This document shows positions 20,054 to 29,597 of a DNA stretch of 64,000 nucleotides, piece by piece. Below the pieces are notes generated by a model. It saw nothing but the letters and a program-made list of their open reading frames with translations. It did no database searches and was not told where the DNA came from. This stretch comes from Prochlorococcus sp. MIT 0603. GTDB taxonomy: Bacteria; Cyanobacteriota; Cyanobacteriia; PCC-6307; Cyanobiaceae. Positions within the stretch are counted from its first letter, which is position 1, and each line of letters opens with the position of its first letter. The position numbers were made by a program, and so were the translations under genes. The DNA is taken from positions 62,001 through 126,000 of the forward strand of contig NZ_JNAW01000002.1 in NCBI RefSeq assembly GCF_000760215.1, written 5' to 3'.

Positions 20054-20806
20054 TTATTTATTTCTAAATAAATGTTTATGTTTATGATGATAAAGCTTTG
20101 ATCTTTGATTATTGGATCTTAATGCTGGGCTGATTATATAAAGAGTAGTCCTAATCAACTTTTTCTTTCTAGATGTTAACGCCAAATCTTTTAAGGCAAC
20201 TACTTTTATCCATTGATCTTCCCAAGTAACTCTATGAGCAATAGCGACTGGAGTATCTTCTGGGTAATACATCAATAGTTTCTCTTGTACTTCTTCTACA
20301 TGTCTTGCACTTAGGTAAAGGCATATAGAGGCACCTGTTTTAGCAAGATTCTCAAGTTTTTCCTTTTGAGGAATACCGGTTCGCCCACTTATCCGGCTAA
20401 GTACAATTGTTTGTACGATCCCTGGAATTGTAAGTTCTTTTTTTAATTCTGATGCAGTCGCTTGATATGCACTTATGCCTGGTATTACTTCAACTTCTAT
20501 TCCTTCTTCTGCTAAGCCACATATTTGTTCTGATATAGCACCATATAAGCAAGGGTCTCCATCGTGTAGGCGAACTACCTTTTTTCCTTGATTAGCTTTT
20601 CTAATAAGGAGTGAAAGGATTTCCTCAAGCGTTAAGGCACTGGTTTTAAATTTCTCGCAGTTTGAAGAGGTTAATTCTGCAATTTCAGGAGAAATTAGTG
20701 AGTCTGTCCAGATCAGCACCTCTGCTTCTTTAAGTCTATTTAAGGCTCTTAAAGTTAATAGATCAGGGGCTCCTGGACCAGCGCCAACTATTGATATTGG
20801 ATTCAT
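20054..20806 (-). CDS. cobM: Precorrin-4 C11-methyltransferase
   Basis: SAM-dependent tetrapyrrole methylase of the cobamide corrin pathway. The N-terminal [18 protein letters not shown] (residues 7-24) is the SAM-binding signature of the family; [18 protein letters not shown] and [18 protein letters not shown] follow, the latter typical for CobM/CbiF. 250 residues. The start overlaps the lgt stop by 4 bp, so the two are translationally coupled. Precorrin-2 methylases are similar, but the [13 protein letters not shown] segment favours CobM. Confidence 0.9.
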   Translation of the reverse strand: MNPISIVGAGPGAPDLLTLRALNRLKEAEVLIWTDSLISPEIAELTSSNCEKFKTSALTLEEILSLLIRKANQGKKVVRLHDGDPCLYGAISEQICGLAEEGIEVEVIPGISAYQATASELKKELTIPGIVQTIVLSRISGRTGIPQKEKLENLAKTGASICLYLSARHVEEVQEKLLMYYPEDTPVAIAHRVTWEDQWIKVVALKDLALTSRKKKLIRTTLYIISPALRSNNQRSKLYHHKHKHLFRNK

Positions 20807-21714
20807 TTTCTTCTGCTGTTGATTTTACCCAGGATTGGCATTTTCCTTTTGCTTTTATATATCCACCAAAGGCCAAGACTGCCTAGGCAAATCATAAGAA
20901 AACTTATAAGTTGGGCAATCCGAATCCCTCCTTCGCAAAAAGGAGGGATTGAGCCTAGACAAAGCGGATCAGTCCTTAATCCCTCAATGTAAATACGGCC
21001 AATGCTATAGGCAAGTAGATATATGCAACTCAAAGCTCCTGAAGGTAGCTTAAGCAAGCCCTTTATGTTTAATCTGAAAAGAGAGATTAATAGAAAGAAA
21101 ACTCCTAGATTCCAAATGGATTCATAAAGAAAAGTCGGATGAAAATAGATTTCATTAGAAAAAATTTCCGGCCTTGAACCATAGGGAATAAATAATTTCC
21201 AAGGTAGATTGGTTGGAATTCCAAAAGCTTCATTATTGAAAAAGTTACCCCAACGACCTATTGCTTGGCCCAGGGCTAGAGAAGGTACGAGAACATCTAG
21301 AGCATCCCAAAAAAATTCATTTTTAATTCTGCAGAAAATTAATAAGCATAGTGCGCCCATTATTAATGCTCCATGAATAGCAATCCCGCCATTCCATATT
21401 TCAAGAAAGGCCGGTATTGGAATATTTAAGCTAAATAGATTTATTGAACTCCAAAAGTTCAAGCCGCTATAATTTCTCCATTCAAAAGCAACATAATAAA
21501 TTCTTGCTCCAATTACAGCACTTAAAATTAATACCGGCATTAAATCATTAAAAAAATCTTTGCGCAGATTTCGGTAATTTGCAAGATAGCTTGAAAGATT
21601 TAGCCCAATAAAAACAGCTATAGCTATAAGTATTCCATACCACCTAAAGATCAAAGGTCCAACCTTTATAAGGTCAGTACCTGGAGACCTTAAGGTCAAT
21701 AGAATAGGTTCCAT
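20803..21714 (-). CDS. lgt: Prolipoprotein diacylglyceryl transferase
   Basis: Membrane enzyme that transfers diacylglycerol to the lipobox cysteine of prolipoproteins. The Lgt signature is [17 protein letters not shown] near residue 155, with [16 protein letters not shown] and a C-terminal [17 protein letters not shown]. Seven hydrophobic segments. 303 residues. It sits 20 bp after petA and overlaps cobM by 4 bp. Lipoprotein substrates in the window would include the Tat lipoprotein at 1170. Confidence 0.95.
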   Translation of the reverse strand: MEPILLTLRSPGTDLIKVGPLIFRWYGILIAIAVFIGLNLSSYLANYRNLRKDFFNDLMPVLILSAVIGARIYYVAFEWRNYSGLNFWSSINLFSLNIPIPAFLEIWNGGIAIHGALIMGALCLLIFCRIKNEFFWDALDVLVPSLALGQAIGRWGNFFNNEAFGIPTNLPWKLFIPYGSRPEIFSNEIYFHPTFLYESIWNLGVFFLLISLFRLNIKGLLKLPSGALSCIYLLAYSIGRIYIEGLRTDPLCLGSIPPFCEGGIRIAQLISFLMICLGSLGLWWIYKSKRKMPILGKINSRRK

Positions 21715-21734
21715 CTATATATGTTAATTTAACT

Positions 21735-22667
21735 TCAAATTCCTTTTGCGGCTTGAACTTTTTCTACTTGCTTTTTCTTAAGTACTAGAAGGATTTGAGT
21801 CAATGCAACTCCAGCAAAAAACACCATTAAGCCAATAACTCTAGCTGGACTTTGAAGCACTATTTCTGTGTCTAGTTGTCCAAAACCACCCACATTTGGG
21901 TCTGTAGTAAGAGCTGAACCTGCATTTATTGCTTCTCCCTCTTTTACTATTATGTTCGAACCAGTAGGGATTGTTTCGGTTATGGAGTCGCCTTCTTCTG
22001 TTTGAATAGTTATATTGGTAGACCCATCTTCTTCACTTTTAATTGATGATATGGTCCCTGAATTTGATGAAGTAAAAATTGTGTTATTACTTTTTTCGCC
22101 TGTGGGATAAACCTGCCCTCTACCTCTATTTCCACCTACGTTAATAGAATATTTTCCAAAGTGAATATCTTTATTTGTTGCGGGATCAGGTGAAAGAATT
22201 GGAAAAACTATTTCTTTATTTTGATCACCAGGTAAAGGTCCTACTAAGATAATGTTTTCTTTCTCTTCACTATATTGAGTGAAATATACACCTTTAGTTT
22301 CTTCTTTTATATTATCAGTCCATCGATCTTGTGGAGCGAGTTTAAAGCCATCTGGGAGCATAACTACCGCTCCTACTTGAAGAGGTACTTTGCTTCCATC
22401 AGCACCTATCTCTTCAGTCCCAGGTTTATAAGGAATCTTTACAGCGGCTTTGAAAACGCTATCTGCACCAACTGATTGAGGAACCTCGACTTGGGTTGTC
22501 ATTTTTGCAAGATGACAATTTGCGCAAACTAATTTCCCTGTCGCCTCTCTTGGATTTTCATAATTTTGTTGCGCCCAAAAAGGATAAGCCCAGCTTTGAG
22601 ATGGTGAGATAAGTAAGGTAAGCCCTATGATTATTGAGCTTAGAAAAAGAGAAAGTATGCTACTCAT
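21735..22667 (-). CDS. petA: Apocytochrome f
   Basis: Large heme-carrying subunit of cytochrome b6f, transferring electrons from the Rieske protein to plastocyanin. A Sec signal peptide ends near [10 protein letters not shown]; the mature N-terminal Tyr, an axial ligand after processing, is in AYPFW. The heme motif is CANCH. A C-terminal transmembrane anchor follows near residue 280 ([20 protein letters not shown]) with a basic stromal tail. The 310 residues are typical. petC lies 50 bp upstream on the same strand, the usual petCA operon. Confidence 0.98.
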   Translation of the reverse strand: MSSILSLFLSSIIIGLTLLISPSQSWAYPFWAQQNYENPREATGKLVCANCHLAKMTTQVEVPQSVGADSVFKAAVKIPYKPGTEEIGADGSKVPLQVGAVVMLPDGFKLAPQDRWTDNIKEETKGVYFTQYSEEKENIILVGPLPGDQNKEIVFPILSPDPATNKDIHFGKYSINVGGNRGRGQVYPTGEKSNNTIFTSSNSGTISSIKSEEDGSTNITIQTEEGDSITETIPTGSNIIVKEGEAINAGSALTTDPNVGGFGQLDTEIVLQSPARVIGLMVFFAGVALTQILLVLKKKQVEKVQAAKGI

Positions 22668-22717
22668 GATTTGGTTTTAATTAATGACTTAAAATGTAAG
22701 AGTTTGGCTAGAAGTTT

Positions 22718-23254
22718 TTATATCCACCATGGCTTCTCTCCTGTTCTGAAGTCTGTTTCTGTCCATTGATTTACAAATACGTTGTCTTCTTCAATTTCTA
22801 TATGGGTTAAGGCTAATGAAAGCGGTGCAGGGCCTCTTACTACTTTCCCATTCGCATCATATTGGCTGCCATGACATGGGCAAATATATTTGTTTGCTCC
22901 ACTATTCCATGGGACAACACATCCAAGATGAGTACAGATTGCATTGATTCCAAAATTCCCAATCGCTTCATCTCCTTCCACTATTAAATAAGTGGGATCA
23001 CCTTTCAGGCCCTGAACAAGACTTCTGTCACCGGCTGGATGCTTTGCAAGCCAACTGCTAGCTGTTACTGCATTGCCAAGTTCATCTTTGGCTGTTGTTC
23101 CTCCGGTACCTCCTCCTGCTCTGAGAGGCATGAAAAAATTAGCCACAGGATATAAAGCACCTAATGCAACTCCTGTTGCTGTACCAAATGTAAGGAGATT
23201 CATGAACTGTCTCCTCCCCATTGAGGGCACATCGCTAGGACTCATTTGTGTCAT
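22718..23254 (-). CDS. petC: Cytochrome b6f Rieske iron-sulfur protein
   Basis: 2Fe-2S protein that takes electrons from plastoquinol. The N-terminus has a twin-arginine motif (GRRQFMNLL, residues 13-21) before its single transmembrane anchor, indicating Tat-dependent insertion. The cluster-binding boxes are CTHLGC and CPCHGS, with the Cys/His ligands and the disulfide cysteines present. 178 residues is standard. It precedes petA and is followed upstream by tatC in the opposite neighbourhood, suggesting functional clustering with its translocase. Confidence 0.98.
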   Translation of the reverse strand: MTQMSPSDVPSMGRRQFMNLLTFGTATGVALGALYPVANFFMPLRAGGGTGGTTAKDELGNAVTASSWLAKHPAGDRSLVQGLKGDPTYLIVEGDEAIGNFGINAICTHLGCVVPWNSGANKYICPCHGSQYDANGKVVRGPAPLSLALTHIEIEEDNVFVNQWTETDFRTGEKPWWI

Positions 23255-23354
23255 GCCAGATGTTCAATCAGCTCATAATTGATTCCATTATGACCTGTAA
23301 AGGTACTTAAATGCTTTATAAAGAAGTTGATTTAAATATGATTGAGTTGATTTT

Positions 23355-23699
23355 GTGCACAATGATTTGCCAAAAAGTTCTTGTAATCCTTTGGAAGTAG
23401 AGGAGGTTATCAATTTCTTATTGAATAGATGGGGTGTTTTATATGAGTTCAAGCTGGTCGTAAAAGGTAAAAGTCTTTACCTGCAAATTATGTGGGGTTT
23501 TCTAGAACAACAATCTTTTCCTTTAAGCGAGGCAGAGTATCGAGAAAATCTTAGCAATACCCTTGAGATTATTAATAGGCTTGATTACATCTCTGAAGTC
23601 AGGCAATGGTTAATTAATTTGGAAGGTAAACCTCGAGTTGGTAGAGCTCTTAGTTTGCCTTTGAGGGGGGGGAAGTTTTTGGAGGAATTTGTTCTTTGA
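23355..23699 (+). CDS. DUF3067 family protein
   Basis: A 114-residue soluble protein that resembles the cyanobacterial/plastid family DUF3067; the central LYLQIMWGFLEQQSFPLSEAEY and the C-terminal GKPRVGRALSLPL are the segments I associate with it. The function is unknown. The start is GTG at 23355, 100 bp divergent from petC. The 3' end overlaps tatC by 50 bp on the opposite strand. Its persistent neighbourhood next to petC and tatC suggests a thylakoid-related job, but that is inference. Confidence 0.75.
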   Translation: MHNDLPKSSCNPLEVEEVINFLLNRWGVLYEFKLVVKGKSLYLQIMWGFLEQQSFPLSEAEYRENLSNTLEIINRLDYISEVRQWLINLEGKPRVGRALSLPLRGGKFLEEFVL

Positions 23700-24414
23700 A
23701 TTTTTCTGTAATTGCAACAAGCAAAACTCCTATAAGGAATAAAAATAAGATTGAACTCGCCAGTAACAACATAGTTATAGGATCAGTTGATGGGGTAATA
23801 ACTGCACCTGCAATAGCAGATGAAATAAGAACCCATCTCCAAGCGGAAAGCATTTGTTTCCATTTCACAAGACCTAGAATGCCTAATAAGAACTGAAGTA
23901 TTGGGACTTGAAAAGATAACCCTGTACCGAGCATTAGAAGCAAAACAAAATCCAAATACTTTTCAATTGACCACTGTGGCTCAACAACATCTGCTCCATA
24001 GTTGACTAGGAAATTCAAAGCTGCAGGTACAAGAGTTCTCCAAGAAAAAAATATTCCTAATATGAACAAAATTGCTGAGCAAGCTACTGCTGGTGCAATT
24101 AGCTTTTGCTCGTTTTTGGTAAGGCCTGGTAAAACAAAAGAGAGAATTTGAAAAACTATATAAGGCAATGCAATTATTAGCCCAGCATATCCAGCTACTT
24201 TTATTGATACAAATAGGAATTCACCTGGGGCAAGTTGAAGAAAACGAATTGAACCTGCAGGAGCTTCTAAAGCTTTAACTAAAGGCTTTATTAGTAAAAG
24301 AGATGAAAATGCGCAAAGAATAATGGCTATAAAACTTCTTAAAACTCTTTGCCGGAGCTCTTCTAAGTGACTAAAAAAGGACATTTGCTTGCCCTGGGGC
24401 GGCTCATTTATCAT
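23650..24414 (-). CDS. tatC: Sec-independent protein translocase TatC
   Basis: Core receptor of the twin-arginine translocase. The conserved N-terminus MSFFSHLEELRQRVLRSF follows a short polar lead. Six transmembrane segments are visible, with the FLFVSIKVAGYAGLIIALPYIVFQ region and the loop around PGLTKNEQKLIAP. 254 residues is typical. Likely clients in this window are the Rieske protein (petC) and the lipoprotein at 1170. The 3' 50 bp overlap the DUF3067 gene. Confidence 0.96.
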   Translation of the reverse strand: MINEPPQGKQMSFFSHLEELRQRVLRSFIAIILCAFSSLLLIKPLVKALEAPAGSIRFLQLAPGEFLFVSIKVAGYAGLIIALPYIVFQILSFVLPGLTKNEQKLIAPAVACSAILFILGIFFSWRTLVPAALNFLVNYGADVVEPQWSIEKYLDFVLLLMLGTGLSFQVPILQFLLGILGLVKWKQMLSAWRWVLISSAIAGAVITPSTDPITMLLLASSILFLFLIGVLLVAITEKFKEQIPPKTSPPSKAN

Positions 24415-24584
24415 TTGTGAGCAGATTAAGTAAAATTAGCAAAGAAATCTTTTAATAAAAATAAATACTTAGAATAATCATATTTTCAAAAACCCCTTGA
24501 TATTTTTTTAGCATATATATTTATCTGTTGATTTAGATAATTTTTTCCCATCATTAACAAAATATATTTTGACTTTTAAAGATC

Positions 24585-24854
24585 TCAATTTCTATTCAAT
24601 GATGCTGGGGTTTTAGTAGGGTCGGGAAGAATAAAAGGAGGGCAGTCATTTAAAGAAGATTTGCCATAGTTGGCATACTCTTTATATCCACCCATTTTCC
24701 CATTTGTTTTCATTAGTGCACTAATGAAAACAAGTAGAAGAAATACAGTAGGTGCGCCTACAATTAAAGCAGCTCCGAAAATGTAGCCAACTAAAAACTC
24801 AGCAAAACTATGATTCCCTAGAAATTGATGAGAGCCAAGAATAAATTCAAACAT
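24585..24854 (-). CDS. Hypothetical single-pass membrane protein
   Basis: An 89-residue protein I do not recognise. One strong hydrophobic segment spans about residues 24-48 (LVGYIFGAALIVGAPTVFLLLVFISAL). The tail has GKMGGYKEYANYGKSS and ends in PPFILPDPTKTPASL, a Pro-rich stretch. No signal-peptide cleavage motif is obvious. It follows the NFACT gene by 36 bp, separated by a perfect hairpin, so expression may be set by that structure. Function unknown. Confidence 0.6.
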   Translation of the reverse strand: MFEFILGSHQFLGNHSFAEFLVGYIFGAALIVGAPTVFLLLVFISALMKTNGKMGGYKEYANYGKSSLNDCPPFILPDPTKTPASLNRN

Positions 24855-24868
24855 TTAAAGTCCAGGAT

Positions 24869-24898
24869 ATGCATAAAATGATAAGTCATTTTATGCAT
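24869..24898. terminator. Perfect 13-bp inverted repeat (possible terminator or operator)
   Basis: ATGCATAAAATGA and TCATTTTATGCAT are perfect reverse complements around a TAAG loop. A T-run follows on the plus strand (24898-24903), and the minus strand has no T-run after the stem. It covers the stop codon of the minus-strand NFACT gene and precedes the next minus-strand gene. Confidence 0.5.
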
Positions 24899-26645
24899 TT
24901 TTTGTGAACTGCTCAAGATACTTTTCTCCGTTGGATGGTTCAGCCCATAAAACCTTGCCTTCTCTATGAGTTACCATCCCCGGCGCAGCTCCTTTGGGCT
25001 TGTTCAGCTTTGATGTAGGCACCATTAGTACTGATACTTTATTGTTTTGCTTTGCTTTGCTAAAGAAGGCAGCTAAATCAGCACAGATTTTTAAATCAGG
25101 TTCTTTTATAGTCCCATTGACTGCTTTTATAACCACATGGCTGCCAGGAGATTCTTGAGCATGGAACCAAACGTCTCCTTTATTGGCATTTTTGAGGCTA
25201 ATTAATTCGTTTTGTCGATGGTTTTTCCCTATTTGAATTGTTAAACCACTTGGGCTTTTGAGCTGAAGTAAATTTGTAGAAGCATTATTGGATTTGTATT
25301 TCCTTTTGACGATTTGTTGCTTTGACAAAATGAATCCTTCTATATCTTCTTTGAGACTTTTAATGCTTTCTATCTTCTCACTCTGACTCTCATTTTTATT
25401 TTTGATAATATAATCCAAAAATAAATCTGTTTCATTGATAAATCTAAGCATCTCTTTATGATGATTAATTCTTTCCTTTAAAATTAATTTTGATCGTTTG
25501 AACTTTTTCGCTTGTGAATATAATTTTTGAGCCTCTTTTACTTTTTCTTTACTTGGCTTGCTTAAACAAAGTATTTCATCAGCTTTTGTATATAAAGATT
25601 TGATTTGATTAGTTTGGGAGTATAGCTTTACTTGTTCGATTAAGTTTTTTTCTTCGGCTTCTTTTTTTTTGCATAGAGCTTTTGAGAGAGTCTTAAATAT
25701 TTGCTTGAGGGCCTTTGCCTCTAAATGATTTTTATAGTATTTGCCAAGTGATATACCTATTTTCTCGTTGGAAGAAGCACATAATGTTTCTTGACTCCAT
25801 ACTCGATAAGGACTAGGACCATGAAAAGATATGCAAAAGTTCTCTTCCTCTAAATCTTTCAACCACTTGTTCCAGCTGGAAAATAAATCCTCCCAATTTT
25901 TATCTGTTAAATCATTAATTTTTAGATTGATTAATTTTTCTGCAGAATATTTATCATTACTTGCTAATTGAAGTAATAGATTGGGACTAATTCCTTGATA
26001 AGTTTCTTGAAATGCTTCTTTTACTGTTATTGGAAGAAGTGTGAGTTGTGTTTTCCATTCTTTAAATGAATAACTTCTTTTAGGCTCTAAGCCTTGCAAT
26101 GGAGGAGGAGGGAAATATAGATCCCCTGTGCTTATTGGCCTTAAACGAGATTGGGTCGCTCTTATTTGTTTTCCTATTGTGATAACTTTCTTTTTCTTAT
26201 CTAAAAACAATAAATTACTATGACGGCCCATTAACTCTAATACTAGAAACTTTTCAAAGCTTCCTTTTGGACGAATAGCGAACCCAAACTCTACTGTTCG
26301 ATCAAATCCATCTTGCTTTAATTGAATTAAAGCTAGACCACGGCCCCCACATTGAATTTGTTTGCTTAGAGTACTTTCGCCAATTTTTCTAGGAGGAGCT
26401 TCTATTTCTACAATCCTTGGAGACTCTGCATGCCAACTCAGCTCGATCCAAGTTAAGCCTTTTAAAGTCCTAAATGCGATTTGGATGCTATGTGTATCAG
26501 ATTGCTGAACTTTCTCTAAACGACTTGGAATTACTTTCTTTCTTAATTCTGAGAGAACAGCCTTCAGACTGGTTATATCCATCATTTGAAGACGTAAATC
26601 ACTCATATGATTATCTTGATAGTTGTTCGCAGATGTCATTGTCAC
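24891..26645 (-). CDS. rqcH: NFACT/RqcH family protein (Rqc2 homologue)
   Basis: A 584-residue member of the NFACT family. Bacterial RqcH binds 50S subunits with a stalled peptidyl-tRNA and adds alanine tails for degradation; older annotations call it fibronectin-binding. The N-terminal NFACT-N domain has LTWIELSWHAESPRIVEI and LELMGRHSNLLFLD; the middle is a long lysine-rich coiled coil (residues about 330-460); the C-terminal NFACT-R domain has GDVWFHAQESPGSHVVIK. An ATG at 26645 is used; MSDLRL further in is an alternative. It is divergent from gmk by 24 bp. Confidence 0.9.
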   Translation of the reverse strand: MTMTSANNYQDNHMSDLRLQMMDITSLKAVLSELRKKVIPSRLEKVQQSDTHSIQIAFRTLKGLTWIELSWHAESPRIVEIEAPPRKIGESTLSKQIQCGGRGLALIQLKQDGFDRTVEFGFAIRPKGSFEKFLVLELMGRHSNLLFLDKKKKVITIGKQIRATQSRLRPISTGDLYFPPPPLQGLEPKRSYSFKEWKTQLTLLPITVKEAFQETYQGISPNLLLQLASNDKYSAEKLINLKINDLTDKNWEDLFSSWNKWLKDLEEENFCISFHGPSPYRVWSQETLCASSNEKIGISLGKYYKNHLEAKALKQIFKTLSKALCKKKEAEEKNLIEQVKLYSQTNQIKSLYTKADEILCLSKPSKEKVKEAQKLYSQAKKFKRSKLILKERINHHKEMLRFINETDLFLDYIIKNKNESQSEKIESIKSLKEDIEGFILSKQQIVKRKYKSNNASTNLLQLKSPSGLTIQIGKNHRQNELISLKNANKGDVWFHAQESPGSHVVIKAVNGTIKEPDLKICADLAAFFSKAKQNNKVSVLMVPTSKLNKPKGAAPGMVTHREGKVLWAEPSNGEKYLEQFTKNA

Positions 26646-26669
26646 TTCTACCTGAATTAAATCAAAACT

Positions 26670-27224
26670 ATGACTGATAACAATGGGTTAACAGTAATTA
26701 CTGGACCTAGTGGTGTAGGTAAAGGAACTCTAGTAAAGAAATTGCTTAATAGTAGCAATAATATTTGGCTCTCAGTTTCTGCTACTACACGAGCGCCTAG
26801 GTTGGGAGAGAAGGAAGGGACGGATTATTTCTTTTTAAAAAAGAAGGATTTTAAGAATTTAGTAGAAGCCGGAGGTTTCCTTGAATGGGCCGAGTTTGCA
26901 GGGAATTTTTATGGGACACCTAGAGAAGAAGTTCAGAAAAAACTTTCTAAAGGGAAAAAGGTTTTATTGGAAATTGAATTAGATGGAGCAAGACAGGTTC
27001 GAAATAGTTTTCCTGATGGATTCCAATTGTTTATTGCACCTCCAAGCTTTAAGGAGCTAGAAACTCGCATTAGAGCTAGAGGAACTGATTCGGAAGATGC
27101 TATTAGACGCCGCCTAAAAAGGGCATCAGAGGAAATTGATGCCCAAAATGAATTTGATGCAGTAGTAATAAATGATGATATAGATATTGCTTTTCTAGAA
27201 ATTAAAAGGTTAATAGGTCTTTAA
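26670..27224 (+). CDS. gmk: Guanylate kinase
   Basis: Phosphorylates GMP to GDP. The P-loop [10 protein letters not shown] lies at residues 12-21; [22 protein letters not shown] and [19 protein letters not shown] are the GMP-binding segments; the lid region is [15 protein letters not shown]. The 184 residues match the family. It stands alone, divergent from the NFACT gene and convergent with psaJ at a distance of only 17 bp. Confidence 0.97.
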   Translation: MTDNNGLTVITGPSGVGKGTLVKKLLNSSNNIWLSVSATTRAPRLGEKEGTDYFFLKKKDFKNLVEAGGFLEWAEFAGNFYGTPREEVQKKLSKGKKVLLEIELDGARQVRNSFPDGFQLFIAPPSFKELETRIRARGTDSEDAIRRRLKRASEEIDAQNEFDAVVINDDIDIAFLEIKRLIGL

Positions 27225-27241
27225 AGCTTTGATTGAAAAGT

Positions 27242-27376
27242 TTATAGTCCAGGGTGGAAAAGGAGATCTGGAACAAAACGATTCCATTCAACGAGAATGC
27301 CTGCAGTGATTACTATCCAAATGGTTGCAACCACAGGTGCCGATCTAAACCATTTTGTTGAAAAGATTTTAAACAT
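27242..27376 (-). CDS. psaJ: Photosystem I subunit IX (PsaJ)
   Basis: A 44-residue protein with one transmembrane helix, of the PsaJ type that stabilises PsaF in photosystem I. The N-terminus is [20 protein letters not shown], the helix continues through [10 protein letters not shown], and the C-terminus [13 protein letters not shown] is the family hallmark. It lies 54 bp after psaF on the same strand, the standard psaFJ order. The gene is short enough to be missed by automatic callers. Confidence 0.95.
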   Translation of the reverse strand: MFKIFSTKWFRSAPVVATIWIVITAGILVEWNRFVPDLLFHPGL

Positions 27377-27430
27377 AAGTAGCTGGTAGTTAGAAGATTA
27401 AGTTAATAGGATTAAGTATTCATAGTTGTT

Positions 27431-27982
27431 TTATCTAGGTCCATTTAAAGAAATGTTTTCATCCTTTTCGCGGAGGTCACCATTTCTTCCTTGTTTATTT
27501 GCCTCAAAAGGCCAAGCGGCACCTTTGATTAAACACTTTCTTGCTAGAGCAAAGTCAATGAAAATTTCGTTTTCTGAAGGATTCTTGTTTTGTTTTGATG
27601 CTCTTAAGTACTCCCTGCCAGACCATCCAATTATTCCAGCAATATAAATAAAGATATGACCAGGAATTAAAACATCTCCTTCATGATGCCTACTTGCTAA
27701 GGCTCCAAAAGGTTCAATAGTGGGAGTAATTACTAAGTGGGGCAGACCGTCATCTCCACAGGATGCTTTGCTATAACGCTCAAACCTGGCGATGTCTTTT
27801 GGCGTAGAAGCTCCAGCAGCTCGCTCTTGAAAGCGAGCATTGTCAGAACATGGTGTAAGCCCTGAGGCTATGAAATCAGTGCTGGGTCTGTCACGATTGA
27901 CTGCTTCTCCAGCTGCATTAGCTAATGGAGCCAAGCCTAAAACTAGGAAGGCAGATAGAAGAATTGAGAAGAGACGACGCAT
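27431..27982 (-). CDS. psaF: Photosystem I subunit III (PsaF)
   Basis: Plastocyanin/cytochrome-docking subunit of photosystem I. A signal peptide ends around PLANA, so the N-terminus is lumenal. The lumenal domain has LTPCSDNARFQERA and YSKASCGDDGLPHLV with a likely disulfide pair, and the transmembrane helix IPGHIFIYIAGIIGWSGREYL. The C-terminal ARKCLIKGAAWPFEA is conserved. 183 residues. The initiation region upstream contains a short CCTGT...ACAGG inverted repeat, significance unknown. Confidence 0.97.
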   Translation of the reverse strand: MRRLFSILLSAFLVLGLAPLANAAGEAVNRDRPSTDFIASGLTPCSDNARFQERAAGASTPKDIARFERYSKASCGDDGLPHLVITPTIEPFGALASRHHEGDVLIPGHIFIYIAGIIGWSGREYLRASKQNKNPSENEIFIDFALARKCLIKGAAWPFEANKQGRNGDLREKDENISLNGPR

Positions 27983-28057
27983 TAGTTCGAATCCTTATTT
28001 AACCTGTCTTAAGTAGAACAGGATTAACTGTATCTAAGTTAAATGAGATACGCCTAA

Positions 28058-29131
28058 ATGATGCATACTGTACTCGCCCTCGAAACAAGTTGTGACGAGA
28101 CTGCGGCAGCTGTCGTTCAATTTCAGACCGATAGGTTTCGTGTTTTGGCAAACTTTATTGCTTCCCAAGCTAATGAGCATGCTCAGTGGGGAGGGGTTGT
28201 GCCGGAAATAGCATCAAGAAGACATCTTGAAAATATGCCCTTTTTGATAGAAAAGGCATTGGATAGATCTGAAATAAGTATTTCAAAATTAGATGCTATT
28301 GCCGCAACAGTTACACCAGGATTGACAGGAGCTTTGCTCGTTGGATCTGTAACAGCAAGGACATTAGCTTGCCTTCATGGGCTTCCTTTTTTAGGTATTC
28401 ATCATTTAGAAGGGCATCTTGCATCAGCGCTTCTTTCGGAAACACCTCCAATCCCTCCCTATTTGGTCCTCTTGGTAAGTGGAGGTCACACAGAGTTAAT
28501 CCAAGTTGATAAAAATTTTATATACTCCAGAGTTGGAATGAGTCACGATGATGCAGCAGGAGAAGCCTTTGATAAGGTCGCTAGATTATTAGGACTTTCA
28601 TACCCTGGAGGGCCTGCTATCGAGAAGGTTGGGAAGAATGGCGACCCCTACAGCTTTTCGTTGCCAAAATGCAGGGTGTCAAAACCTGATGGGGGTTTTT
28701 ATCCATATGATTTTTCATTTAGCGGTCTCAAAACAGCTGTCTTGCGAAAGGTGGAAGCTATTAAATCCTTAGAAAAAGATATACCTGTAGCTGATCTCGC
28801 CGCTAGTTTTGAGAATGTAGTTGCAGAAGTTTTGGTTGAAAGAAGCTTGAAATATGCTCTTGATAATGGCATTTCGTCTTTGGTAATGGTTGGAGGAGTA
28901 GCTGCTAATAATCGATTAAGAAAGATGATGTTTGCAGAAGCCCGAAAAAAATCTATAAATGTTTATATGGCTCCAAAATCCTTTTGTACTGATAATGCCG
29001 CAATGATCGGCACGGCAGCTTTATTACGGTTATTATCAGGTACAAGTCCTAGTTCCATAGGCCTTGGTGTTTCAGCAAGGTGTCGGATGGATCAATCTGA
29101 TCTTTTGTATGAAAACAATCATCCATTCTGA
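28058..29131 (+). CDS. tsaD: tRNA N6-adenosine threonylcarbamoyltransferase
   Basis: Transfers threonylcarbamoyl to A37 of ANN-decoding tRNAs. The ASKHA fold is evident: [15 protein letters not shown] at the N-terminus, the metal motif [12 protein letters not shown] around residue 112, [10 protein letters not shown], and [20 protein letters not shown]. Near the C-terminus, [11 protein letters not shown] and CTDNAAMIG complete the nucleotide site. 357 residues. Start at the first of two consecutive ATGs. It diverges from psaF by 75 bp. Confidence 0.97.
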   Translation: MMHTVLALETSCDETAAAVVQFQTDRFRVLANFIASQANEHAQWGGVVPEIASRRHLENMPFLIEKALDRSEISISKLDAIAATVTPGLTGALLVGSVTARTLACLHGLPFLGIHHLEGHLASALLSETPPIPPYLVLLVSGGHTELIQVDKNFIYSRVGMSHDDAAGEAFDKVARLLGLSYPGGPAIEKVGKNGDPYSFSLPKCRVSKPDGGFYPYDFSFSGLKTAVLRKVEAIKSLEKDIPVADLAASFENVVAEVLVERSLKYALDNGISSLVMVGGVAANNRLRKMMFAEARKKSINVYMAPKSFCTDNAAMIGTAALLRLLSGTSPSSIGLGVSARCRMDQSDLLYENNHPF

Positions 29132-29171
29132 ATCATCATTTATAACTTTTCCTTCCCATTGGCATTAAGTT

Positions 29172-29354
29172 ATGAATTCTTCTGAAAAAGATAAAGAAAA
29201 GGCTGCTTCACCCGTTAGTAAAACCGAACTTAATTCTTGGAAAAGAGGTTTTACTCCTCAAGCGGAAATATGGAATGGTCGAATGGCTTCTATTGGATTG
29301 ATTATAGGGTTGTTTTCTTTGATTTTGATCAATAATTTATTTGGAGGGAAATAG
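29172..29354 (+). CDS. hli: High-light-inducible protein (Hli, CAB/ELIP superfamily)
   Basis: A 60-residue single-helix protein that binds chlorophyll and carotenoid and protects photosystems. The chlorophyll-binding motif AEIWNGRMASIGLIIG lies near residues 33-48, with the Glu, Asn and Arg ligands in place. The N-terminus is polar and charged. 40 bp after tsaD on the same strand. Prochlorococcus carries many hli copies; this is one of the longer ones and resembles a core copy rather than a phage type. A specific photosystem partner cannot be told. Confidence 0.9.
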   Translation: MNSSEKDKEKAASPVSKTELNSWKRGFTPQAEIWNGRMASIGLIIGLFSLILINNLFGGK

Positions 29355-29597
29355 TAGATTTATCTTTGTAAGTTAGTTTTAATGGAATCATCTTTGCCTT
29401 TTGGATTTTGAGCCTAATTATTCCAGTAATTTTCTTTGCATGTATTCAGTGATTTTATTTAATCTACGAATTCCATTTGAGATTTTTTGGAAAATACTCA
29501 ATTTAAATTTTTACCAGATTTTTCATTTACATGACTTTAGTGGCTCAAGTTTATGTATTGAAGAAGTTGATACTGTTCAGCCATCATATGCTTCCCT

